DNA of 64,000 nt from Microplitis mediator (lineage: Eukaryota > Arthropoda > Insecta > Hymenoptera > Braconidae). Shown here piece by piece: positions 42,297 to 53,945 of this stretch (its first letter is position 1; each line of letters starts with the position of its first letter). The position numbers and the translations under genes are program-made. A model generated the notes under the pieces. That model did not search any database and was not told the origin of the DNA. It saw only the letters and a list, made by a program, of their open reading frames with translations. The stretch is from the NCBI RefSeq assembly GCF_029852145.1, contig NC_079974.1, positions 9,222,348 to 9,286,347 on the forward strand. The letters run 5' to 3'.

Positions 42297-42715
42297 GATG
42301 ATTGGGGGTTAATGGATTGTAGGTGTCAAAATTAATGAGATGGGTATAGAAATTGGATGCAGGTGTGCAGGATTTAGATGAGAGTCGGGAAATTAGGGTA
42401 CAATAGACCGGTTGTATAAAAATATTAGACGAGATGGGCATGGGTGATTGGGGGTTAATGGATTGTAGGTGTCAAAATTAATGAGATGGGTATAGAAATT
42501 GGATGCAGGTGTGCAGGATTTAGATGAGAGTCGGGAAATCAGGATACAATTGACCGGTTGTATAAAAATTTTCTGACGAGATGGACGTGGGTGATTGTGT
42601 GTAATGGAATGTAGGTGTTAAAATTAATGAGATGGGTGTAGAAATTGAATGCAGGTGTGCAGGATTTAGATGAGAGTCGGGAATCAGGGGTACAATGGAA
42701 TGGTTAGATGGAAAA
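42297..42715. repeat. three tandem 147-bp repeats
   Basis: Units beginning GATTGGGGGTTAATGG or a variant start near 42299, 42446 and 42592. They share TTAATGAGATGGGT, GGATGCAGGTGTGCAGG and GAGAGTCGGGAAAT. They lie just left of the PI-PLC-like gene. Confidence 0.9.
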
Positions 42716-42902
42716 CTGGTGTCTGAGGGTAAATTTGAAGAAGAACAGGTTTTTATTTATTCTTTTTTATTTATCATTTTCTTCACACGCACATTCATAC
42801 TTATAAAAACATAGATTTTATTTTAGGTATATGTATTTTAATAGTACATTTTTTATTATATATTTATCCTCCAGCAGTTCTATTTAGCTGTTGTGAGTTC
42901 TT

Positions 42903-43809
42903 TTAGTCATAATTACTGCTAACAATCTTGTCTAATAATTGAGGAAGTGGATGATCGGCCATAACTATGTACAAAGTATTCTTTGGATTACGAAAATATC
43001 TAGTCATTCTATAATTCATTTCTGGAGGATATTCATCGAGTAGAAAATATACAGGTTCTTTTAAATATTTATTGGCTATAGTATTAGGACCAATTATGCC
43101 GCCATGAGCCGATAAATAATTGATATAACATGACTTTTTAAAATAAGTGTTGAACATTTTATCTTGAAAAGAGGTTATAGCTTTCCATTTGTCATCACGA
43201 GTAAAACTAGGGGATATTTTCCACTGATTCTATTGCTCGCAAGACAAAGTCGCCACACATTTCCCAAAACCATTATTTCCACGAGCCAACAAAATTCTAC
43301 CCCGATGTTTTTCAATAGTGTCAGTCACTGACCAAAATTGCACAAACAGATTACCAAGAGGCTTAATAAATTTGTTCTCTAGGATTTCACATTCTGTCAT
43401 TGTGGTCGCTTCACTAACGTACTCCTTTTGCATAAACATTATCACAAATTCGAACGGATATTCTCAAATATTCTATCACTTGGTTCACTATATCACCAAA
43501 CATCATTCCTGAATATACGAGATCATGATGCATTGCAAATACATTTTCAATGCTACGTACTCGTAGGTCAAATACTCGTACGCCTGCTTTTAATTGTTCA
43601 GTTATGTCCAATTGCTGTGTTTGAGCAGCCAGTAAGAAAGTTTTATATGTGGCAGAATTATGAGTACCAATCATTGCAAGCCTATTTATCTTTCGTGTCC
43701 CTGTAATATCCGTAAGAAAGTCACTATGATCCCGGTAAGTCGGAGAATATGCTGCAGACAAAGACACTAATGGTGCCATCGATAATACAAATACAAATAT
43801 TATTTCCAT
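42903..43809 (-). pseudogene. secreted PI-PLC X-domain-like phospholipase, broken
   Basis: The family cleaves phosphatidylinositol-type lipids using two catalytic His residues. Here a signal peptide (residues about 1-20) is followed by MIGTHNSATYK (His50), AGVRVFDLRV and AMHHDLVYSG (second His about 94), the hallmarks of the small bacterial/fungal-type single-domain PI-PLC. The frame then shifts near 43465. The downstream part continues with FVIMFMQKEY and RILLARGNN and hits a TAG at about 43228-43230. The remainder (to 42903) is in frame with that part. Total length of about 300 codons fits the family. It is transcribed away from PolB, with 214 bp between the starts, so it may be Polinton cargo. 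Confidence 0.75.
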
Positions 43810-44023
43810 TATACAAAAATATACACTATTTCTCTTTAGTTATAGTATACAACCTGTCGTGACGAATCAATTTTGAAAACTACCAAACTCAAGGTATAAT
43901 ATAACTGGTAACCAGGTATAAGAGAGTAGAGGGGGAAAGATTCAAGTTTTTCCCAACTTTCTTTGATTACCTGGATTAAAGATATGAGTTTATGTATTAG
44001 TCTCTTACGAACACTCCTACATC
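43810..44023. promoter_or_regulatory. divergent intergenic region (PI-PLC / PolB)
   Basis: Short AT-rich spacer between two genes pointing away from each other, so any promoters of both must lie here. A TAACTGGTAACCAGGTATA dyad-like segment is at about 43902-43920. No certain TATA box can be assigned. Confidence 0.4.
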
Positions 44024-47000
44024 ATGGATCTATTTGATATTTCGGAAATTGATGACGAGTTTTTACAGGCGTTTCTCGAGTCAAACGCCTTGCCGGAAAA
44101 TTTAGTGCAATTGAATAGTGAAGAATAAAATTCGTAAATACCGTCTCCTTTCCGCGTAAATAATGAATATGACGAAATTCTTAGTGAATTTGAAAATATG
44201 CCTTCTTCAAGCCAAGTGTATGAAGTTGATGATTTCGATGAAAAGTTATTTGATGGTATGTTATTGATTTTTATTCTTTTTCTCTTTGAGTTATAAATAA
44301 TATTATTATTTAAAAAATCTTATTTTGTAAAGGTATTGCGCAAGATGGCGGTGGAGTAGCTGATGATAATAACTTGCTGAATCAAGATGTAATGGAGTTT
44401 AATAATGTGTTTCAAGTTGGAGGCGCTGATAATAACTTGCTGAATCAAGATGTAATGGAGTTTAATGATGTGTTTCAAGTTGGAGGCGATGGTAATATTG
44501 TGGAAAATAATGGTGGCCGTGATGAAACAGTGCGCGATGAGCATCAAGATGTTGTTGTGAGAGACATAGCAGGGATAGATGCAGCTGTTGATCGTCCACT
44601 TATTCAGATTTTTGACGGTGTAGAGCGCCTAGAGAAATATAGAGTGAATACTCATGCTATGAGATTCAGAATAAGTCCTGTACCCCCGGGTGATAATGCA
44701 GTTCAATGGACAATAAAAGTTTTTCGCGATGTTTATGATAGAATAATGACTGCGGGTGGAGCAGGTAATAATCGTTTCTGTCTCAGCTTCCGATTCGAGG
44801 GGCGACAGGGTAATGCTGCATATCAAAGCATGAGACCAATAGCTGGATACAAGTTTGAAGAATTGTGGGATTTAGTTAATAAAATTTCTCAAAGTGCAGG
44901 AGGATTTAATGTCACTGATACTTTTAATATTAAATTACACATAGTTGAAGCTATGGCTGGACAAAAGTATACCATTGACTGCGACAAAAAAAGACCTCCT
45001 GGTGTAATAAAAATGAGTAATGATGATAATCTTTGCTTACCTAGAGCATTGGTTGTTGCGTTAGTAGGGCAGAAAAAAATAGCCTCAAAAGCATCAACTG
45101 GGCCTATACATGAAGGATGGAAGCGTATACGTGAGTGTAGAAATAAAATAAAATCATATCAACGGTACCAAGCGTTAAAACTTGCTGCACGTGTGGGTGT
45201 AGTCATACCTGAAAACGGATGTGGGTTAGAAGAAGTTGAAAAATTAAAAAATTATTTTTTAACGCACCAAATAGCAATAATAGTGTACACATTAAAAACC
45301 GACCCTGGGAATAAACAACACCAAGTTATGTTCGATGGTACAGCGTTGGTGACTTTACAAAATCAAAAAGTGAAACATACGCTTAGGCTTGTTTATTATC
45401 CGGATGAAAAACATTTCGAATATATTCAGACAATATTAAGTTTTCAAGCATCAAGACACTATTGTGAACCATGTCGCGTAACCTATAAAAATCCATACGA
45501 TCATAGGAATTGTCCTCTTGCATGTATTAAATGCTATGCAAAGCCACAGTGCCCACTCACACCGTTTAAAAAAATGTGTGATATTTGTAATCGTCTATTT
45601 TTCAGTGAAAAGTGTTTTGATTATCATAGGCAGGCGGGATCGTACCAAGGTAATCAATCAGTTTGTGAAAATGAACAGTTTTGTTTAGCGTGTAAAATGA
45701 TTATATTTCCAAAAACTTATAAGCATGAGTGCGGTAAGACTATGTGTGCTATCTGTAGTGAATTATGTGAATCAGGACATTTATGTTTCATGCCTGTGGC
45801 TAAGCCTATGGAAGAATCAAAAAAGTACACAAAATTTATATACTACGACTTTGAAACGCGTCAAGACGATAAGCTGCACGGCAATACTTCCGTTAATATT
45901 CACATACCTACTTTATGTATCGCTCAAGCTGTTTGTAACTTATGCTGTAATGATGAAGATTTAAATCTTAATCCTAATATAGTAAATTGTATTAACTGTG
46001 GTATAAGTGAAACCATCTTTTATGGTGAGAATTGTGTTAAAGAATTTGTAGATAACATTTTTTAATTAAGTAAGTTAAAAAATTGTAAAAAAGTTGTATG
46101 TATAGCGCATAATGCAAAAGGGTTTGATGCTCAGTTCATTCTCACTGAAATTATTGCGAAGCAGTATGATGATATAGATACTATAATAAATGGTACAAGT
46201 ATCACGTTAATGGAATTAAATAAGAAAAAAATCAAATTTATTGATAGTTTAAATTATATTCCTATGGCTTTAGTGGCTTTACCTAAAGCTTTTGGATTTT
46301 CAGATCGAATGAACAAAGGATATTTCCCGCATTTATTTAATACCGCAGAAAATCAAAATTATGTAGGTCCTATACCTGAAAAAAATTATTATAGCCCCGA
46401 TACAATGAGCGTGGTAGAGAGAAAAATATTTTTACAATGGTATGATGAAAGAGTCAAAGCAAATAATTTATTTAATTTTAAGGAAAAAATTATATTTTAT
46501 TGTCGACTAGATGTTAGCATTTTACGTTTAGCATGTAATAAATTCCGTAATTTAATTTTAAAATGTGGCAGCGTTGGTCCGTTTTCAGAGTGTGTAACTA
46601 TAGCATCGACCTGTATGCTGTTTTACAGACGTAACTTTTTAAAAAAACAGCAAATCGGTATAGTACCGCGTATGGGGTATCGTTTAGGGGATAATCAATC
46701 GAGAATCGCTATTGAATGGCTTACATGGCTTGAGCATAAAAAAAATATCAAAATAACACATGCATTACGGGATCGCGAAGTTAGAACACCAAACGGAGTA
46801 AAATTAGATGGGTACAGTGTGGATGAATATGGTACAAAATACGCATATCAATTTCATGGTTGTTTCTGGCATGGGTGTCCGAAATGCTTTAAAAATAATC
46901 GTAATCGCTCAGTATTTAGAAAGAAAGATAACAAAAAATTTAACAGCCCCAATTCACGATATGAAAGTATACAGATGCAGGCAATAAAAATTAAAGAATG

Positions 47001-48530
47001 CGGATGTATACTTATAGAAATTTGGGAGTGTGAATTTAATCGCAAAAAGAAAAACAATTCAGAGTTACAAATATTTCTTGATAGCTCAAAAGTAATGGCA
47101 ATAAAACCATTAAATCCGCGTGATGCATTTTTCAGAGGACGTACGGGTAATGTGAAAACATATTACGATGTGAAAAAAAATTTTTCAGGTGAGGATATAG
47201 AAAAGATTCGATATGTAGACGTATGTTCATTATACCCTTGGGTTTTGAAAACCGGTTTCTTTCCGGTTGGTCATCCTAAGGTTTATATAGATACTGCTTG
47301 TCAAAATATAGCTCCAAATAATAATATTGAAAACATACAAGGGTTGATAAAATGTAGAGTGTTACCTCCAAGAAGTCTATATCACCCGGTTTTACCTGTT
47401 AGAGCGCATGGCAAATTATTTTTTCCGCTATGTATGAGCTGTTGTCGAAATCAAATTCAAACCGAATGTCCTCATGAAAATGAATGCGAAAGAGAGCTGT
47501 ACGGGACCTGGGTGGCATGTGAGCTCCGTAAGGCGGTAGAAAAGGGCTACGTTATTCAAAATATTGACGAAGGTTGAGACTATCAGGTACTACAGTATAA
47601 CCCAAAAGAAAAAAATACTACCGGTCTGTTTGTAGAATATATAAATACTTTTTTAAAGATTAAACAGGAAGCTTCAGGATGGCCGAGTCAATGCACCGAT
47701 GAAAGATCAAAATGTGAATATCTTAGTAAATAGAAGGAGCGTGAAGGAGTTAAATTAGATCCTTCAAAAATTGAAAAAAATCCTGGATTGAGATCCTTAG
47801 CTAAACTATTTTTAAATTCGTTTTGGGGTAAATTTTGTAAACGGGAAAATATAAAAAAAAATCAATTGTGAATTCGTATGAAGAATTTTGTGATTTAGTT
47901 TTCAATCCTGAAATAGAAATATCTGAATTTGTACCGATTAACCAAGATACGATTTTTGTTAACTGGGTAAATAACTTAGATAGTTTTATCCCATAAGACC
48001 GTGCAAATATAGTTATTGCTGCTTTTACAACCGCGCAGGCTAGACTCAAATTGTACAGTTATTTAGAATACTTAGATAGGCAGGTTTTATATTATGATAC
48101 AGACTCTGTAATTTATGTTAGTGATGGATCACGAGATTTGCCAACTGGCGATTTTTTTGGTGATCTGACTGACGAGTTAGAAGGCTACGGAGAGGGTAGC
48201 TACATTTCATCATTTGTTTCTGGTGGTCCCAAATTTTATGCGTACGTTGTACAAAAACCTGACGGAACTACTACCGAGTGTTGTAAATTAAAAGGGGTAA
48301 GATTAAATGCTGAAACATCTGAGCTAGTTAATTATAATACTGTACGTTCTCTTGTAGTCGATAATGTGGACCCTTTTAATATTAATTACACAAGTATACG
48401 TAGAGATCAACATCACCAAGTTTTAACTCAAAAAGAGACAAAAATTATCAGAGCAACTGGTCCCAAGAGACGTAGAGTAGGAAAATCAGGTAGCTTCCCC
48501 TATGGATACAAAAAAGTTAAAGCACAATAA
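44024..48530 (+). pseudogene. polB: Polinton protein-primed DNA polymerase B (intron, multiple stops)
   Basis: Replicates the element from its ends. An acidic N-terminal exon starts at ATG 44024. A 77-bp intron (GTATGT at 44256, AG at 44331-44332, phase 1) joins it in frame to the main body. Exonuclease motifs: YYDFET (near 45841), AHNAKGFD (near 46108) and YCRLDV (near 46498). Polymerase motifs: DVCSLYP (near 47218), KLFLNSFWGK (near 47806) and YYDTDS (48090-48107). A Cys-rich region (about 45460-45800) precedes the exonuclease. Breaks: TAA 44126, TAA 44135, TAA 46063, TGA 47575, TAG 47731, a frameshift in the A-run near 47850, and TAA 47994. A tandem duplication of about 70 bp (44353-44484) repeats NNLLNQDVMEFN. 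Confidence 0.92.
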
Positions 48531-48979
48531 ATAGAGAAAATTTTTATAAATATTTTGTAAAATATGGGAACTTTTTGTAAATTTTTTGTGAAGTACGAAA
48601 TTTTTTGTGAAGTACATAAATTTTTTTTGTGAAATACTTTGAAAGAAAAAAAAAATTTTTTCTAAAAAAAAAGTCAAAATTTTTTCGTAAAATGAAAATA
48701 AATTTTTGTGAAGCACGAAATTTTTTCGTGAAGAACGTAAATTTTTTGTAAAGTATGTAAAATTTTTTGTGAATTATGTAAATTTTTTGTAAAGTATGTA
48801 CATTTTTTTGTGATGCATGTAAATTTTTTGTAAAGTATACAATCTTGAAAGTGTGAGTGTATTTTTAAAGCATATAAATTTGAATGTAATAATTATTTAA
48901 TGGAAAATTTTAATACAATAATAAATTTTTCATTTCCTATATATTTCCCTGTAATTTAAATCATATTTCAAAAAGAAAA
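48531..48979. repeat. AT-rich minisatellite between PolB and ATPase
   Basis: Many imperfect copies of a unit of about 20-24 bp of the form TTTTTTGTGAAGTACGTAAA between 48560 and 48840. Poly(T)/poly(A) follows. No gene. Confidence 0.75.
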
Positions 48980-49663
48980 ATGGATCTGAGGTGGAAACAT
49001 CCATTTACATCCATGATTTGTGGTTCAACAGGATGCGGGAAAACTTCTTTTGTTAAAAGATTTTTACGAGAAATCAAGGAAATTTGTGATACTCAACTTC
49101 ATAAAGTCATATTCTATTATGCAGAGTGGCAGCATGGTTATGCTGACTATGATAAATCGTTTGTTGAATTTCGCGAAGGTTTACCTCAATCCGGAGACTT
49201 TGATGATAATTTTCCAAAATTAGTAGTGATTGATGATTTAATGCGTGAATCATCTAGCGGCTCAATAGTAGATTTGTTCACTAGAGGTAGTCACCACAAA
49301 AATCTAAGTGAAATATTTTTATCTCAAAATTTGTTTCATCAAGGGAGAGGTTAACGAGATATATCACTCAATACAAATTATATAATAGTGTTTAAAAATC
49401 CTCGTGACCGTGCACAAATTTCTCATTTAGCTCGCCAGGTTTATCCAGAAAATCCCAAATTCTTACAAGAAGCATATTTTGATGCCACTTCTAAGCCCCA
49501 TGGGTATTTACTTCTTGACCTTAAACAAACTACACCTGAAAACTGTCGAGTCAGAACATGTATTTTTCCATCAGATTCAATTCATTATGTTTATATTCCG
49601 CGAAAAAATCATGATATAAAAGGAGGTGATTCACGTAATAATATTCCAGTTATACGATTGTAA
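48980..49663 (+). pseudogene. Polinton packaging ATPase (one nonsense codon)
   Basis: FtsK/HerA-superfamily genome-packaging motor. Walker A GSTGCGKTS is at residues 15-23 and Walker B LVVIDDLM at residues 81-88, with a following FTRGSHH segment. An in-frame TAA at 49352-49354 comes about halfway, and the same frame continues through VFKNPRDRAQISHLARQVYP to the end. It overlaps the next start codon by one base. Confidence 0.88.
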
Positions 49664-50025
49664 TGGCATCGGAAGGATCTTCTAGCAGTCGTTCTGCACG
49701 TAAAGCTATTGGGCGCAAAAACGCAGCTCTTCTTCAAGCTCTTGTATATGCATCAGCTGATCAACGTCGCGCTATACTACGTCACGCAAAAAAAGATTTC
49801 ATTCGTGTTATTTGTGAATGTTGTTTAAATATTTTACGTGGTAATATAGCAATAAAAGATTCTGAAAAAAAATTACTAGCCAAGCATAAAAAAATTTTAC
49901 GAAAACTTTCGGAAAAAAATAAAAATTGGTCAATAAAGAAAAAAATTATTAATCAAAAAGGTGGTGCATTTTTACCTATGTTACTGGGTCCGATAATAGG
50001 TGCATTATTATCGAATATTTTTTAA
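49663..50025 (+). CDS. Polinton small basic/amphipathic virion protein
   Basis: 120 residues, intact. The N-terminus is Ser/Arg-rich, the middle has Cys and many Lys/Arg, and the C-terminus is a hydrophobic segment after KGG (AFLPMLLGPIIGALLSNIF). Small proteins with KGG plus a hydrophobic tail at this position are recurrent in Polintons and are compared, by inference, with adenovirus membrane-active minor proteins. The GG could be a protease cleavage site. The exact role is not established here. Confidence 0.65.
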   Translation: MASEGSSSSRSARKAIGRKNAALLQALVYASADQRRAILRHAKKDFIRVICECCLNILRGNIAIKDSEKKLLAKHKKILRKLSEKNKNWSIKKKIINQKGGAFLPMLLGPIIGALLSNIF

Positions 50026-50028
50026 AAT

Positions 50029-50943
50029 ATGGAGTATGCAAGAAAAATGGTTTTAGTACCACAAGAAAGTATAGAAAAACTTAATTCGGCAAATTCTACG
50101 GAAAAAAAAAATTTTGAACAGCTATTATCTTCACTATCGAGTCAATATCTGCCAACGTCACAGACACTTGGTAGCCCTATTTCGCGTCTTGATGCTGAAT
50201 TATTTAAAATTTTAAACGAAAATTCTACAAATATTAATGATAAACTGAAACAATATTCAGAAATACTCAGACGATATTTATTTTTAAAAAATAAAGAACA
50301 TACGAAGGATGTGAATAGTGAACAAATTGAAAACAGTGAACTACCGAATCCTGCACAGTCATCCAGCCCTTCTAAGGAAAATGACATTAGCAGTATTTTA
50401 GAAAACATTGGCATTCAAGAACCTTACAGTCTTTTAGAAAGTAACACTAGCACTGGAGGAATAAGATCATACGAGTTTCACGACATAATAAAGGGAGTTC
50501 CAAACACTTATAAAGCATTAGCAGAAAATATTTTACGTCATATTGATTCTGTCGATACCGCCAAAAGATTATCGTGGGATCAAAAAGGTAGTGTTACATT
50601 AGACGGCTATAAGATTCCTAATAGTAATATTGTGGATCTTATTAATGATGCCGTACGTCATCGAAAAAATACCAAAGCTAAGGGTAGAAATTTTTTTGCT
50701 AGCTATCTGAAAGAAATCAACACTCCTCGTGAATTTGTAGGGAATAGTAGTTTTTGGAATAAAAGTTTAGTTGGGTTCAATAAATTACCTATTGGCACAT
50801 ATACCCCAACACGAACAAATAAAAATAATTCCTCAGAAGACTCACAAAGTTTTCGATCATTTAGCCAAGCAAACTCTACGCTACAAGAAGGAGGAAACAA
50901 AAAGCAGTTTTATAAAAATTCATTCAAATGGCAACGACTGTAG
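50029..50943 (+). CDS. Polinton conserved protein of unknown function
   Basis: 304 residues, intact. N-terminus MEYARKMVLVPQESIEKL, a polar Ser/Asn-rich middle, then a better conserved C-terminal half with LSWDQKGSVTLDGYKIPNSN, IVDLINDAVRHRK and FVGNSSFWNK. I remember this arrangement from proteins between ATPase and integrase in many insect Polintons. No enzymatic motif is visible; a structural or minor virion role is an inference. Its end overlaps the integrase start by 16 bp. Confidence 0.7.
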   Translation: MEYARKMVLVPQESIEKLNSANSTEKKNFEQLLSSLSSQYLPTSQTLGSPISRLDAELFKILNENSTNINDKLKQYSEILRRYLFLKNKEHTKDVNSEQIENSELPNPAQSSSPSKENDISSILENIGIQEPYSLLESNTSTGGIRSYEFHDIIKGVPNTYKALAENILRHIDSVDTAKRLSWDQKGSVTLDGYKIPNSNIVDLINDAVRHRKNTKAKGRNFFASYLKEINTPREFVGNSSFWNKSLVGFNKLPIGTYTPTRTNKNNSSEDSQSFRSFSQANSTLQEGGNKKQFYKNSFKWQRL

Positions 50944-51440
50944 AAGAAGAAGAAATACTCAAAAAAGAGTATTATGATCCATCTAAACCTGTTTCTTATT
51001 CTGGAGCTCGAAATTTATTGGAAAAATTTCAAAATAAGATACCTACAGAGAAGATAAAAGAGTGGTTAGCGGCTCAAGATAGTTATACCAGACATAGACC
51101 TGTGAGACGTAAATTTCCACGGTTACATTATACTGTTTCAAATATTGATGATGTTTGGGAAGCTGATTTAGTAGAATTAAAATCTTTAAAAACATGTAAC
51201 GATGGTGTTTCATTTCTTTTAGTTGTTATAGATATATTAAGTAAATATGCATGGGTAGAACCCTTAGTAGATAAGTCGGCACGTACTGTACTTCAAGGAT
51301 TTAAAAATATTTTTGACCGTAGTAATGGGCGTATACCTGTAACTTTACAAACAGATAAAGGAAAAGAATTTGTAGCCGGTAGTGTACAAGAGTATTTAAA
51401 ATCGAGAGATATACACTTTAGGATTGCACGTAATCCTGAT
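50928..51440 (+). pseudogene. int: Polinton integrase, 5' part
   Basis: DDE integrase of the retroviral type. An N-terminal helical/zinc-less region leads to VWEADLVEL (Asp80) and LQTDKGKEF (Asp143). The gene is cut at 51440 by a solo LTR, before the catalytic Glu, and resumes at 52535. The 5-bp duplication CTGAT flanks the interruption. Confidence 0.9.
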
Positions 51441-52529
51441 TGTTGCGTAAATTTCAAATGTTCGCGCCAGAACACTTGATAATTTGACGCTCTACTATAT
51501 CAGAGGTGCTGCTATCGACGCGCCCTCTGATACTCGGAATTTCAACTCGATAGCCAGCTACGCGGCAACTGGCATTATTCTACATCACTTGTGATAGACC
51601 ACCACGTGCTACAAGTTTATTATAAAATTCAATTACATCGTACAAATTATCGTGTGTCATTGATTACATTAATTTGATTACTACTCGCAAAATCATCAGG
51701 TATTATTATTCATCCATATTTTTCAGTTATATTATCAATTTAATTAATAAAATCTGTGATCATTTTTGTGTTGACCACCTTTCAAAATAACCTGCCGGCT
51801 ATATATATATATATACATATACTCGCAATCACGTGACTTTGCAGCCACAAATAATTATTCTTAATTTACATTCACTTTCATTACTCATCGATTAATTATT
51901 TACTTGTACATGATGTCAACTGGTGTGACTGATGTCATCATTCAGTCATCCAGTAATCTTTTATCTCAAAAATCAATATCAAATTTTATTTGTGACTGCA
52001 AAGTAATTATTATACGTTCAGACTCGGCTCGCTACGCATCTTACTTTATACTCGGCTCTTACTCGTACTCTATGTCGCGTATTAAAATTATTCGTGACTT
52101 AAATTTATGCTCGAATTATTTGTGATATTTGTAAATTATTAATTGTCAATAATTTACTCGTTACTGCGCTCTATGTAATTTATTAATTCACGTGTATGGT
52201 GCCGTGTAAAATTACAAAAACTCATATTCTACTAAACTCGAAAAACTCGATCTTCAATTCAACTGCGCTCTATATATAATGTATATAATATTTCATGTGT
52301 ACGGTGCCATGCAATTTATAGAAAACTCAATTAAACTCAAATGCAATCGAATAATGTTCAATAAGTGCTCTAATAACATTCGTGATCGACTCCTGTACTC
52401 TATGCTATTATCTGTGATTTATTTTTATTAAATATGGACAATACACCAAATAAGTGAATTTTTATTTCTTTCACCATCCCGATCCAGCAAACTAAATATT
52501 TAATGTAGTTTTTAAGTTAATATTTTACA
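51441..52529. mobile_element. solo LTR inserted in the Polinton integrase
   Basis: 1089 bp beginning TGTTGC and ending TTACA (TG...CA), flanked by CTGAT at 51436-51440 and 52530-52534. Outside these points the integrase coding sequence lines up without loss, so the boundaries are exact. It contains a degenerate internal duplication of about 105 bp around AACTGCGCTCTAT...GTGTACGGTGCC (52160-52340). It has no coding capacity. The superfamily is not determined; a 5-bp duplication fits gypsy or BEL/Pao. Confidence 0.93.
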
Positions 52530-52534
52530 CTGAT

Positions 52535-53122
52535 GTAAAAGCAGCGATTGTAGAAAGATTTAATCGCACACTGAAAAAAAGAATGTGGCGTTATTTTACT
52601 CATAAAAAAAGTTATCGATATTTAGATGTATTACAGCAAATAGTTGATGCTTACAATCACTCAAAACATAGCTCAATAAAAATGAAACCCGCTTCAGTTA
52701 ATATTAATAATGCTATGGAAGCACGACGTAACCTTAGACACCGTTTTCCTGAAGCGATAGCCCGTAAAAAAACATTTAAATATAAGGTAAATGACTATGT
52801 TCGTATCAGTAAGTACAAGTCGACGTTCGAGAAAGGTTATGAGGCTGGTTGGACAGAAAAAGTTTTTCGAATAGTAAAAGCCAAGCTTCGACAAAATATT
52901 CCTGTTTATAAATTAAGAGATTTAAATGGTGAGGAGATTGATGGGTTCTTCTACGAGCAAGAAATAACCCTAGTGAAGAAAGATTTGGAAAAGTATGAGT
53001 TCATAATTGAAAGTATAATTAAGACAAAAGGAAAAGGAAAAAATAAACAGCACTTAGTTAAGTGGCAGGGATACCCAGATAAGTTAAATTCTTGGGTTCT
53101 CGCATCGACAATATCAGAATAA
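52535..53122 (+). pseudogene. int: Polinton integrase, 3' part with chromodomain
   Basis: Carries the catalytic Glu in AAIVERFNRTLKKRMW (Glu codon 52553-52555), followed by an SH3-like part (KVNDYVRISKYKSTFEKGY) and a C-terminal chromodomain-like segment (KTKGKGKNKQHLVKWQGYPD then SWV). The frame is open from the LTR boundary to the stop. Without the inserted LTR the integrase itself shows no stop codon. Confidence 0.88.
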
Positions 53123-53139
53123 ATAAAACAGAGTTTCAT

Positions 53140-53943
53140 ATGGTTTTACCTAGTGACAGTAGTACGAACTACTACCCCAACAACACAGCGACCAATTATA
53201 CAACAATGCTACCTGAGCATATTAAATTAGAAGGTCAATGGGTAGTTGGTTTGGAAGAGATACAGTTTCCGGCAAGTTTTCTTCCTATACAGTCGAAACA
53301 AGAAAGTAAAATATGTTTAATAAGAGCTGAAGGATCAGAAGATATATGTGATGATTTTTATTTTCCGCCTGGACTTTATAATGATCCACACCGATTAACC
53401 CATAATTTGACTTATTTTCTTCTTACGATGAAGCATTTTCATTTTGAAATAAATGATGCAGGATATACTAGAATAAAACGAATTTGTGAACCTCCTTTTT
53501 GTAACGAAACTAGTCATCGCCTTGAACTGTCAAATAATTCATTAGATATTTTAGGCTTTGAACGCTATACTGATAGGAATAAACAGCAAAAATTTGTAAT
53601 TGGTAATAGAAAGGGAAGGAGTTATGAATTCACAAGTATAAGTAAAAGACCTCTGAGTTTAATACGTGGTTTACCCAGCAGTCTCTTTATATATTCAGAT
53701 ATATGCTCCCCCTATGTAACTGGGGATGTGAACTCTGCATTGTTACGTATAATACCTATAGATGCAAGCTCATATACCTACGGTATGATGATTACTACCA
53801 CTTATGGTTCTCCTAATTATATTCCTGTTTTATCAAATTCATTTAGAACGATTGAAATAGATATAAGAGATAATGACGGAGATCCTGTACCATTTGACTA
53901 CCGACCATTGAACGTTACACTGCACTTTAAAAGAGTTGATTAA
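53140..53943 (+). CDS. Polinton minor capsid (penton-like) protein
   Basis: About 267 residues from the ATG at 53140, preferred over upstream in-frame starts that overlap the integrase. The N-terminal MVLPSDSSTNYYPNNTATNY and EGQWVVGLEEIQFPASF blocks match the single-jelly-roll penton homolog of Polintons as I remember it. The C-terminus ends RPLNVTLHFKRVD. The frame is intact. It would form capsid vertices alongside the major capsid protein encoded downstream. Confidence 0.82.
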   Translation: MVLPSDSSTNYYPNNTATNYTTMLPEHIKLEGQWVVGLEEIQFPASFLPIQSKQESKICLIRAEGSEDICDDFYFPPGLYNDPHRLTHNLTYFLLTMKHFHFEINDAGYTRIKRICEPPFCNETSHRLELSNNSLDILGFERYTDRNKQQKFVIGNRKGRSYEFTSISKRPLSLIRGLPSSLFIYSDICSPYVTGDVNSALLRIIPIDASSYTYGMMITTTYGSPNYIPVLSNSFRTIEIDIRDNDGDPVPFDYRPLNVTLHFKRVD

Positions 53944-53945
53944 AA

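Noticed and set aside
53092..53139. Upstream start for the penton-like protein
   Set aside because: It overlaps the integrase C-terminus, and the recognisable family N-terminus begins at the ATG at 53140.
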